From positions 1-10,172 of the forward strand of contig JAFWPT010000082.1 of NCBI GenBank assembly GCA_017509375.1: a stretch of 10,172 bases of DNA, written 5' to 3'. The notes beneath the pieces are model-generated. The model had not been told where the DNA came from. It saw only the letters and a list, made by a program, of their open reading frames with translations, and did no database searches. Source of the DNA: Bacteroidales bacterium. Its GTDB lineage: Bacteria; Bacteroidota; Bacteroidia; Bacteroidales; UBA932. The stretch's first letter is position 1; each line of letters opens with the position of its first letter. The translations under genes and the position numbers were made by a program. This document shows, piece after piece, positions 1 through 7,300 of the stretch.

Positions 1-284
1 GCAAAACCGCAAACGTCGTGGCATCAATCATTTACGACGAACCGGTAATAGCTGTTGACACCCACGTTTTCCGGGTATCGCACCGGCTGGGCCTGTCCAG
101 GGGCAAAACTCCTTTCGACGTAGAAAAGGACCTGGAGAAGAACATAAATGTAGAACACAGGGCAACCGCACATCACTGGCTTATACTGCACGGCCGGTAC
201 ACTTGCACAGCCCGCGCCCCCAAGTGCGATAAGTGCGGCCTCACCCGCTGGTGCGCATATTTTTCAAAAAATGCCGAAAGTTAA
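1..284 (+). CDS. nth: Endonuclease III, C-terminal part (5' end cut by window)
   Basis: This is a base-excision repair DNA glycosylase/AP lyase that removes oxidised pyrimidines from DNA in the cytoplasm. The frame is open from the window edge, so no start is visible; the GTG at 18 is an internal valine codon. Upstream of it the frame reads K-T-A-N-V (from position 3), matching the hairpin-helix-hairpin end GRKTANVV, whose Lys is the catalytic lysine (Lys120 in E. coli). The catalytic Asp lies in AVDTHVFRV (codon 57-59). The C-terminus carries the [4Fe-4S] motif C-x6-C-x2-C-x5-C within YTCTARAPKCDKCGLTRWC, with the spacing known for Nth. The stop overlaps the miaA start by 14 nt, suggesting co-transcription. 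The partial state is a window effect. The family assignment is very secure. Confidence 0.95.
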   Translation, partial: KTANVVASIIYDEPVIAVDTHVFRVSHRLGLSRGKTPFDVEKDLEKNINVEHRATAHHWLILHGRYTCTARAPKCDKCGLTRWCAYFSKNAES

Positions 285-1068
285 GAACCTGCTGGCGGCC
301 CTTCCCGAGCCCGAGTCCATAGATATCAATGCATTACGGGGTGCCCTGAAAGACGGCTCGGTGGAGTTGGTGTGCGTACTTGGGCCTACCGCATCCGGCA
401 AAACCCGCTACGCAGTGGAACTGGCACGAGAACTTGGAAACGCAGAAATCATCTCCGCCGACTCCCGCCAGGTGTACCGCCGCATGGATATCGGCACCGG
501 TAAAGACCTCGGAGAATACGGAGAGGTGCCGTACCACCTTATAGACATAGCGGAACCTGGAACCCAGTACAACGTGTACCGCTTCCAGCAAGACTTCCGC
601 AAGGCCTACGATGACATACGCAGCCGCGGATGCGTCCCCATACTCTGCGGAGGCACCGGCCTGTATATCAGCGCCGTCACCGGAGCATACGATTTTCAGG
701 ACAGCAAGCCCCTGAGCGCAGTCCCCCAGGAGCCGTCGCCGACAGCCCCAAGGACCTTTTTCATTGGCACCCTGGTCTCCAGGGAAGTACGCAACGCCCG
801 CATCGACGCACGCCTGGACGCCAGGCTTGAGGAGGGCATGACAGCTGAAATCCAGAGTCTTCTGGACGAAGGGGTTCCGGCCCCGGTACTCATAAGCTAC
901 GGACTTGAGTATAAATTCGTTACCCTGTATCTGACGGGTCAGGTTGACTATGCCTGGATGCGTGAGCACCTGGCCATAGCAATTCATCAGTTCGCAAAAA
1001 GGCAGATGACATGGTTCCGCGGCATGGAACGCTCAGGCGTGAAGATTCACTGGGTGGAGCCCGCCTGA
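271..1068 (+). CDS. miaA: tRNA dimethylallyltransferase, internally shortened
   Basis: MiaA transfers a dimethylallyl group to N6 of A37 in tRNAs reading UNN codons. The 265-residue product has the P-loop GPTASGKT (38-45), ADSRQVYRRMDIGTGKDL (63-80) with the family's conserved Asp, VPYHLIDI (86-93), GGTGLYI (127-133), the R-x-x-x-D-x-R region near 177-185, GLEYK (211-215) and QFAKRQMTWFRGMER (240-254). This resembles the Bacteroides paralogue with GKDLxEYG. Two things are odd. After GGTGLYI the usual roughly 85-residue stretch, with the helical insertion domain and its conserved RALE-type motif, is replaced by about 28 residues including a Pro-rich linker (about 140-162). There is also a 35-residue extension before the P-loop, so an in-frame GTG at 361 is an alternative start. 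The ATG at 271 overlaps nth and has an A-rich leader without a Shine-Dalgarno site. Family assignment is secure; activity is uncertain. Confidence 0.9.
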   Translation: MPKVKNLLAALPEPESIDINALRGALKDGSVELVCVLGPTASGKTRYAVELARELGNAEIISADSRQVYRRMDIGTGKDLGEYGEVPYHLIDIAEPGTQYNVYRFQQDFRKAYDDIRSRGCVPILCGGTGLYISAVTGAYDFQDSKPLSAVPQEPSPTAPRTFFIGTLVSREVRNARIDARLDARLEEGMTAEIQSLLDEGVPAPVLISYGLEYKFVTLYLTGQVDYAWMREHLAIAIHQFAKRQMTWFRGMERSGVKIHWVEPA

Positions 1069-1089
1069 AGAAACGGCCGCCCCAAGCAG

Positions 1090-1878
1090 TTACTCCGCCG
1101 GTCCCAGCAGAAACGCCCGTACCCGGTCTCCGAAAAGAATGGGATCGTTGTTGTTGTGCTTCTCCACAAGGGCGGCAGTACGCTCATGGTTGCCCATCAG
1201 GGTGTAATTCAAAGCAATACCCCCTCCGAGCAGGCCGGTAACCCAATACCCGCCCACGCAATTGGCCACAGTAAAAGCCAGCGCCGCCAGGTTCAAGCCT
1301 CCTGACAGCAATCCTTCGGAGACTTCCCCATTGTAGAAATGCCCGAGCGGCGGGAAGAACGACAGCACCATCGAACTAGCCGCATCCCGCTTACGGGGAT
1401 GCGTAGCATACAAGTCCAGAAGGGCTTGCAGACGCGGGCTCGGACCGTCGTAACTGATATATCTGGCGGCAAACAGCTCCGATTTGTCGTACTCTCCCCC
1501 GTAGGCCAGCACCAGTGCGTGCAGCAGCAGAGCGTCGGCGCTCCCGTCGCCCACTTCGTCCACAAGAGCAGCGGCCTGGATGAAGTCTCCGTCCAGAAAA
1601 TAGCAGAGCTCCTGCTGATACAGCACCGACGTGCGCTCTTCCGGCGTGAGGGCGAAAAGCCGCACTCGCGCCAGCGTCCCGGAGGCCTCACCGTAGCGCC
1701 CGAGCCGGCGGTAGCAGTCCGCCTTTGCAAGCAGCGCCTCGTTGGTGGATACGAGGTCGGCGCCGTCGTATATGATTCGCTCATAAGCGACGGCGAGGGT
1801 TTCCAGATCCTGCGCGCTACTTGAATACAGAGCGCAGAGGAATATGGATATCGTAAAGAATAGCCGTATCCTGAGCAT
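1090..1878 (-). CDS. Secreted TPR-like protein with C-terminal PPLG-x2-YNG membrane module
   Basis: The function is unknown. The 262-residue protein begins with a Sec signal peptide (about 1-22, ending SSSA before Q23). Helical repeats resembling TPR units follow at about 43-75, 84-110 and 115-142 (patterns such as ADCYRRLGRYGEA and ALVLAYGGEYDKSE). The C-terminal hydrophobic module contains FFPPLGHFYNGE (174-185) and two predicted membrane segments (about 186-205 and 208-228). The architecture matches the gene just upstream, so the two look like an ancient tandem duplication. The ATG is preceded by AAGGA with 8-nt spacing, supporting this start even though it lies 62 nt inside the preceding gene; the whole signal peptide is encoded in that overlap. 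It is the last gene of the five-gene operon, and its stop lies 21 bp from the convergent miaA stop. The PPLG/YNG motif resembles those of TM2 and DUF5683 proteins. Confidence 0.85.
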   Translation of the reverse strand: MLRIRLFFTISIFLCALYSSSAQDLETLAVAYERIIYDGADLVSTNEALLAKADCYRRLGRYGEASGTLARVRLFALTPEERTSVLYQQELCYFLDGDFIQAAALVDEVGDGSADALLLHALVLAYGGEYDKSELFAARYISYDGPSPRLQALLDLYATHPRKRDAASSMVLSFFPPLGHFYNGEVSEGLLSGGLNLAALAFTVANCVGGYWVTGLLGGGIALNYTLMGNHERTAALVEKHNNNDPILFGDRVRAFLLGPAE

Positions 1879-2665
1879 TTTTAAGATCCTTGTTGTATAT
1901 GCTTACGGAAACGTAACTTCCGTAAATATTGCCTATGTAGAGCGCCGCACAGAGAATGCCCGGCACTATGGTTTTCCAGTCTTTGATGCCGTCTTTGACC
2001 CAGTGCTCCGCCGTTATGCCGGCCATGATTCCGGTGAGCAGGAAGGCCTCCACCCCTTCCCCTACCCGGCCGGCGTAGATTTTACCGAGTCCCGGCACCA
2101 CCGCAGAGGCAGCGGCGGCAAGCAGGGGGCTCTTGGCTTTCGTTTCAAAACGGAGTTCGTAGATCTCCTGCAGCTCCTGCTCCGGCTTAGTTAGGGCGAA
2201 GTCGGAATAAGCGAAGCCGGCGGAAGCTTTGCGGTAGGTCTCGGCGTCGCCTCGGAGCAGGGCAAGTCCGGCAAGCTGCATATTCCCAAGCTCCTTGTAG
2301 GCCCCGCCGTAGCCTTCCAGCAGCTGCGAAGGCGTCTCGAAATCACCCAGATAAGCGGAGACGGCATTGGCGTAGAAAAATGACTTCTCGGCGAAACCGC
2401 TGTCCCTCGGAACAGCACGAAACCCGGAAAGTGCCGGCTCAAGTTCTTTCAGTTGGTAATCCACCCACGCACGCAGGTAAGTAAGGGTATCGGAGGGGAA
2501 GTAAACGTTGCGGGAAAGCAAGGCCTTGGCGTCTTTCTTGAGACCGTTGTCCAGCAGGTACCCGGCAAAATCGAAATCCGCCGACACCCATACGTTTTGG
2601 GCGGATGCCCGGGAAGCCGCAGCAAGCGCCACGAGCAGGAAGACTGTATGCAAGAAGTTTCTCAC
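1817..2665 (-). CDS. Secreted TPR-like protein with C-terminal PGLG-x2-YAG membrane module
   Basis: The function is unknown. A GTG start at 2665 is chosen: it overlaps the upstream stop as GTGA and has AGGAG six bases before it. The frame could extend to a TTG at 2680, which would add five residues (MEERT) and lose that ribosome-binding site. The 282-residue product has a signal peptide (1-22, ending SRASA before Q23) and weak TPR-like helices at about 32-52, 62-83, 95-117 and 127-150. A hydrophobic C-terminal module holds AVVPGLGKIYAGRVGEG (188-204), with membrane segments at about 205-220 and 232-252. It is likely a periplasmic repeat protein anchored by its C-terminus. Its order of domains is the same as in the downstream gene, with low sequence identity. 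The C-terminal tail overlaps the signal-peptide codons of that gene. Confidence 0.85.
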   Translation of the reverse strand: MRNFLHTVFLLVALAAASRASAQNVWVSADFDFAGYLLDNGLKKDAKALLSRNVYFPSDTLTYLRAWVDYQLKELEPALSGFRAVPRDSGFAEKSFFYANAVSAYLGDFETPSQLLEGYGGAYKELGNMQLAGLALLRGDAETYRKASAGFAYSDFALTKPEQELQEIYELRFETKAKSPLLAAAASAVVPGLGKIYAGRVGEGVEAFLLTGIMAGITAEHWVKDGIKDWKTIVPGILCAALYIGNIYGSYVSVSIYNKDLKNAQDTAILYDIHIPLRSVFK

Positions 2666-3051
2666 CGTTCTCTCCTCCAAGGCGCGTAAGCTTCCGGTCC
2701 TTCTTGTATCTTGTTGATATCCGGATCGATATGTACATCGTAGGTGCCTATCTTAGAGTCCCGCAGGAGCCTGTCAGAGAGGGCGAAAACTGCCGGAACG
2801 AAACCTATGGTCCTCACCGCCGGGCGGAAAAACATATAGTTCGCCGGCTCATAAAAATCCCGGCCCGTAAGCTGGCGGCGGATATAGTAGCACTGCCGCT
2901 CGGCCCAATTGGCACCGGCCGGTGGCGTTTCCTTGATGATTTGCTTGCTGAAATCAGCCTGCCTGAGCTGAGCGCAAAGGGAAGAGTCCGCCTGGGCGTG
3001 AAGCGAAGCGCAGACGGTCAACAAAAAAGCAAAGAGTGCCAGCCTTTTCAT
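2662..3051 (-). CDS. Small secreted protein, possible divergent YidD-like factor
   Basis: The 129-residue product has a signal peptide (about 1-19, ending LHA before Q20). The segment PAVRTIGFVPAVFALSDRLL (77-96) aligns by eye with the YidD core, where A-x4-YG-x2-KG-x5-DRLLRC follows the C-S-x-Y motif. The upstream IRRQLTGRDFYEPANYMF and the later YDVHIDPD also fall where YidD has its K-x2-IS and DPV elements. The conserved YidD cysteines are absent, so this would be a divergent secreted form. YidD is known to aid membrane-protein insertion through YidC; such a role here is inference. The start overlaps the previous stop as ATGA and the stop overlaps the next start as GTGA, so it is translationally coupled on both sides. 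That it is a gene is secure; the YidD relation is tentative. Confidence 0.8.
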   Translation of the reverse strand: MKRLALFAFLLTVCASLHAQADSSLCAQLRQADFSKQIIKETPPAGANWAERQCYYIRRQLTGRDFYEPANYMFFRPAVRTIGFVPAVFALSDRLLRDSKIGTYDVHIDPDINKIQEGPEAYAPWRRER

Positions 3052-3752
3052 TTGGCCGGCACATCCAGTTTCATCGGCTTGGCGCCGGAAGGTATCTGGA
3101 AGTCGAAGTTGGGGTCGTCCACATCTACTTTGACAGAAGAATACAAGGTGCGGACAATAGAAGAGTCGCGCTTGTCGCCATAGCTGATATCTGTCACCCG
3201 AAGCGGCAGTACAAATCTGCCAAACTGCTTGTAATCAGACAGATACTTTTCGCTAATCAACTTGCCGTCCTTCCCGGTATAAGCGCAATAAATGGGCAGG
3301 TAGTTCTCGTACACTATCTCCACGTCGGGAAGTTGAGGGTCGGCAGCCGTAAATGTCCTTTTGACGTAATCGTCCTCACGCGTAAGCGCTGAAGCCCTGT
3401 AGCCGAACTGGCCCAGGCCGAGGTCGTCGATATGCCCGTTGAGAAAAATCATCACCAATTCTGAATTGGAACTCATGGCAGGGTCGAAATGATTCATCAC
3501 TTCATTATTGGCCGGAGTATAAAACTGGGCCTCTCCCTTGAGATTCGTGATGTGATAATACTCTACAGGGGTCCTGAATAATGTCACCAAGCGCCCATTG
3601 CTGGTGCAATAGACGCTTTTGGTGACAGTGCTTAATTTGCCTTGCGATACTGACTTGACTTCTACGTCGGCGGATACTTTTCGCTGTGCTCCGGCCGGGA
3701 TAATGCAAGCAAGCAGCAGGCTAAGGCAAATAATTGGTTTTATTAAAGCCAA
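3048..3752 (-). CDS. LolA-like periplasmic protein
   Basis: The 234-residue product has a signal peptide (about 1-22, ending PAGA before Q23) followed by a beta-rich domain. Features recalling the LolA/LolB-like (outer-membrane lipoprotein-sorting) fold are a chain of alternating strands with a repeated 'text on the state of the surface' pattern: VEYYHITNLKGEAQFYTPAN (63-82), the helix-like ELVMIFLNGHIDDLG (98-112), ENYLPIYCAYTGKDGKLIS (149-167), and a closing NFDFQIPSGAKP (215-226). LolA proteins ferry lipoproteins across the periplasm; whether this one does so is unknown. The only start giving the signal peptide is a TTG at 3752, with AAAGG seven bases before it, overlapping the TM2 gene by 10 nt. 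The stop overlaps the next gene as ATGA. Confidence in the gene is high and in the LolA-type fold moderate. Confidence 0.82.
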   Translation of the reverse strand: MALIKPIICLSLLLACIIPAGAQRKVSADVEVKSVSQGKLSTVTKSVYCTSNGRLVTLFRTPVEYYHITNLKGEAQFYTPANNEVMNHFDPAMSSNSELVMIFLNGHIDDLGLGQFGYRASALTREDDYVKRTFTAADPQLPDVEIVYENYLPIYCAYTGKDGKLISEKYLSDYKQFGRFVLPLRVTDISYGDKRDSSIVRTLYSSVKVDVDDPNFDFQIPSGAKPMKLDVPAK

Positions 3753-4153
3753 ACGATAACCTTTCTGTTGCCGATGAACTTATTGATATATCCTTCGCCT
3801 ACCTTGATGACATCCAGGAAGAGGAGGATTGTATCAACACTCCAGAGAATTCCCAAGCCGCCGCCGGTAAATGTGTAAACAGCCCACATCCAGGGAGCGG
3901 TACCCAGATAATGACGATGGATGCCAAGGCCGCCGAGAAGCCAGCTGAGAAGGAATGCTGTGGTTACATTGACCTCTTTCTGCTCGAAGGTAGGAAGAGC
4001 TGCCGCAGCGGGAGCTGATGTCTCGAGGACGAATACCTCAGTGGCGTTTGCGATTACATTGTCAATAGCGCTGTTGTCAACTTTGTAGTTGGCGGCACTT
4101 GCGGAAATGGCAACGGCCAGAACTGCAATGACTGTAAGAATTAATTTTTTCAT
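3743..4153 (-). CDS. Secreted TM2-domain membrane protein
   Basis: This is the first gene of the minus-strand operon. The 136-residue product has a clear signal peptide (MKKLILTVIAVLAVAISASA, 1-20) and a short Ala-rich linker. A TM2 domain at about 65-115 follows: AFLLSWLLGGLGIHRHYLG (66-84) is the usual first helix and G-x-H-R-x-Y-L-G turn, and GGGLGILWSVDTILLFL (97-113) is the second helix with the conserved Asp (107). TM2 proteins are small inner-membrane proteins of largely unknown role. The ATG at 4153 follows an AT-rich leader of about 30 nt downstream of a good Bacteroidota promoter. The last codons overlap the next gene by 10 nt. Three of the five operon products carry a Gly-rich turn between two membrane helices (here LGGLGIHRHYLG), which suggests a common membrane function. 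Confidence 0.88.
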   Translation of the reverse strand: MKKLILTVIAVLAVAISASAANYKVDNSAIDNVIANATEVFVLETSAPAAAALPTFEQKEVNVTTAFLLSWLLGGLGIHRHYLGTAPWMWAVYTFTGGGLGILWSVDTILLFLDVIKVGEGYINKFIGNRKVIVWL

Positions 4154-4189
4154 AAAAATATTGAGTTAAAAAAGTTGTTTTCTATTTGG

Positions 4190-4221
4190 CAAAAATAAAG
4201 AAAATAATTTTAGGGAACAAA
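4190..4221 (-). promoter_or_regulatory. Bacteroidota sigma-ABfr-type promoter for the five-gene operon
   Basis: Read on the minus strand there is TTTG (4221-4218), exactly 20 bp, then TATTTTTG (4197-4190). This is a full match to the Bacteroidota primary-sigma consensus TTTG-N19-21-TAnnTTTG. It would start transcription about 30 nt before the TM2 ATG at 4153. The surrounding DNA is strongly AT-rich, so chance matches are more likely than usual, but the spacing and position are ideal. Confidence 0.65.
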
Positions 4222-4239
4222 TAATTGATTTGAAAATAT

Positions 4240-4263
4240 TATGCAGACATAGCATCTTGCATA
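4240..4263. repeat. Short inverted repeat in the divergent promoter region
   Basis: TATGCA (4240-4245) and TGCATA (4258-4263) form 6-bp inverted arms with a 12-bp spacer, overlapping the -33 box of the plus-strand promoter. The placement would suit an operator for a dimeric regulator, but 6-bp arms in AT-rich DNA arise easily by chance. Confidence 0.2.
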
Positions 4264-4287
4264 CTAAGCTTTTATTACATATATTTG
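4256..4287 (+). promoter_or_regulatory. Bacteroidota-type promoter for the lipoprotein/barrel genes
   Basis: CTTG (4256-4259, three of four bases of the -33 element), a 20-bp spacer, and TATATTTG (4280-4287, full match to TAnnTTTG) would give a leader of about 40 nt to the ATG at 4336. The -7 element covers the TTG at 4285, so that codon cannot serve as a start for this transcript. The element sits back to back with the minus-strand promoter, the two -33 boxes being 34 bp apart. Confidence 0.5.
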
Positions 4288-4335
4288 TGTTTTACATACA
4301 AACAGGAAGTACCCATAACTTATAATAACAACGCC

Positions 4336-7300
4336 ATGCTCTTCGCTAGAAACAGCCACGCAGTTCCCGCCTTGCCCATATTGGCCGGACTCTTCTTACT
4401 GCTATCTGCTTGTACTACAGATGAGAACTATATCATAGATGATATTTCAGACATCGACCCCTCGATAACTCTGTTCGAGGACGGCGTAACCGTTCCTGTC
4501 GGAAGCACTAAAAAAATCAATCTGGGCACGCTTATCAACGATTTAGGGGAAGATGTCAACTCATTCATCCGCACAGGTGCGAACGGAGACTTGTCCCTGA
4601 CCTACGACGGCACGGTTTCGCTCAATGACAGAATAGAAGAACTGAACCTTGCCGGAATGGCCAAAATCGACGGTGTAAGTTTTTCCAAAGACTTCAATTA
4701 TCATATCGGCGACTTCAATACCGATCTCTTCACCTTCGGCGGTACCAGTTACGAGCTGAAATCTACTTTTGAAGGCGTTGACATCGTGGATATCAGCCTG
4801 AAAGATATCTCCGCCATAGCAAGAGGCCTTACTTTCCAGGCCGGCCTGGAGAAGTACAAGGACCTGCTGGAAGCAAACGAAGATCTCAACCTTGCGAGGA
4901 GAATAGGCGATGTCCTGTACCACGAAAAGGTTATGGACATCCAGGACATCAAGAACGATGCGGCAAAATTTCCCTCCGAGAACATTTCCATCACCAAAGA
5001 AACGCTTCCGGACAAGGACATACCCTATGTAAACGTACCCATCAAGGTAGAGCCCATCTCCCTGCACGAAGATGTAATAGCCATCAAGAACGTAAAAACC
5101 AGTCCCGCTGCCAAGTTGTGGGTGGACCTCACCCTGATAAATGTCTGCTTCACAGGGGGAGAAGTGATTCCCGACGTGAACCTGGATTTCACCGGCAAAC
5201 TCCATATCAAGGGCGGCGACAATGTCAACATCAAGGACATGGTACTCAATGCCGGCAACGGCTGGAAGGCCAGCAAGGTTTTCACCGTGGAAGGCTTATC
5301 GAATAAAGACTTCGGTGACACATTCGAGCTGGACGACCACATTCCGGTCAGCGGTAAGCTGTACGCCAACAACATGGAGTCCACCAAGACAAGAATCAAC
5401 TCCGCCAACGGTGACATTTACCTTGAAATCGCCCTGCGCTTCGGGGATTTTGCCATCCAGGACGCAGACATCTACATCAAGCCGCATTCGTTCGAGCTTC
5501 AAGACCAGGTAAATTTCGGGAACTACTCGGACATAGCGCTCCCGGAAGAGATTTCCGACGTGAAAAAAGTAATCCTGGACGAAACCCGCCCCCTTAAATT
5601 CAAGGTGACCCCGAAGAACTTCGACCGCATCAGGCAAAAGGATATAGATTATGCCTTCGCCATCAATTTCCCCCCGGCCTTTGAAGTGGAAGGCGCGGAA
5701 AACGGGAAACTGGAGTTCTCCGGCAAGGTAAACGACGGGCCCATAGAAAAAGAGATTGTGGTGAAATCCCTCACCCCAACTGTGAAAAACCACAAGATAT
5801 CCCTCGATTCCGGCGTCACGGTTGACGGCCAGGTAACTATTAACAACTTGGTACTCAGCAGCGCGACCCTGCCCCAGAACTCCTCCGAAGACATTTCCTT
5901 CACCGTGGACATAGAAGGCAGCCCCGCTATCAAGGATTACATAATAGTACTCAACGATTTCGAAGATGAGGCCAAGATTGGTGACACGCTTGAGATGGAT
6001 GTGGACGGCGTCGGCGATTTCGGCAGCTTCCACGTAGTGCCCGTGGGCAATCCCGCAATCACAATTAATCTTGACATCCCCGACATCAAGGGGCTCAAGT
6101 TCAAGCCCGGCAATGGCGGCGTGAAACTTAACCTGCCGGATATCATGGTATTCGACGCTGCAGGCATAGACCCGTCCCTTGGATTCAACGCCGCAGAAAA
6201 CACCATTACCATCAAAGACCAGTTCCCCGGAACCATTACCCTGCCCATCAAGGAACTCTTCCTCAAGCCTATATCCAAGGGCGGCAAGTCGGTGGTGGAG
6301 ACCAGCTACTCTGCCGAAGGAAGAATCTGCATTCCGGGCACCGAGATTTACCAAAGCGAGCTTAAAGAAAGCTTCGGGTCTTCCGTCGGACTGAAAGTGG
6401 ACATCCCTAAAATCCAGGCCCGGTCCATCACGCTCGACGACAAGATTTCGTACGACATCAACCAGAAATTCAACCTGACAATCCAGAATCTCCCGAAAGA
6501 GATCAAGAGGATAGACGAGATTCTCCTGGACGACGTGTACGTGAGCATGGATGCGAGTTTCGATGGCGTCCCCATCTCTCCTACGGCACCAATTAGCGTG
6601 GACCTGATCCTCAAGATGCCCGATTTCATGGTGCCCAACAGCATCCCCATCAAGGGGCAGGTGCAAAACGGCAGGCTCAGCGCCACGCCCGTCAAAATTG
6701 AGAAACTGCACAGCATCGATCTCACGAATACCGACAAGATTGAAGGCGAAATAGTCATTTCCGGCACCTTGTCAGCAGAAGCCGCCAGCTTGGATTTGAT
6801 GCAGCTTAAGCCCGACATCACCGCCAATTTCACCGCATCGCTCCAAAACAGCGAAGGCAAAATCGCCGTTTCCAAAGTGACCGGCGTCTTCTCATACGAT
6901 ATCAGCGAGAGCACTGTGATGAAACTGGAGGACATCCCCGACATGCTGAAAGACGACAGCAACAGCATCGATGTCGCGAACCCCCGCCTCGACCTTGGTA
7001 TCAATACCAACATCGGAATCCCGATGCTGGCCTCCATCGAGCTGATACCTTACAAAAAAGGCCTGCCGCTCAACGACAACATCATAAAGCTCAACAACGT
7101 GAAGCTGCCATTTGCACCGGATCCCGGCAAGCCCGCCTCCAAGTCTTTCAGCCTGTGCAAGCTTGCGGCTTATGCAGCTCCCGGCGCCGAGTTTATCGAG
7201 GCCGACCTCACCGGCTTGCTGAAGCAGATTCCAGATTCATTAAAGATTAACATCAACGCGAATGTGGACGGAAACTCCACTTCCGTGCTCGAGCCGGCCG

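Noticed and set aside
334..987. Minus-strand open frame of 217 codons opposite miaA
   Set aside because: MiaA motifs on the plus strand run the full length; the antisense translation has no coherent domain.
1069..1089. Bidirectional terminator between miaA and the convergent operon
   Set aside because: The 21-bp gap has no convincing stem-loop or flanking T/A run.
2665..2680. TTG start at 2680 for the first TPR protein
   Set aside because: The GTG at 2665 has AGGAG at ideal spacing and a GTGA overlap with the preceding stop; the TTG would consume that ribosome-binding site.
5296..6711. Long minus-strand open frame of 471 codons inside the lipoprotein gene
   Set aside because: It lies wholly antisense to a gene with a clear signal and motifs, and its translation has no recognisable domain, signal or sensible composition. 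It is a by-product of codon bias in the sense strand.
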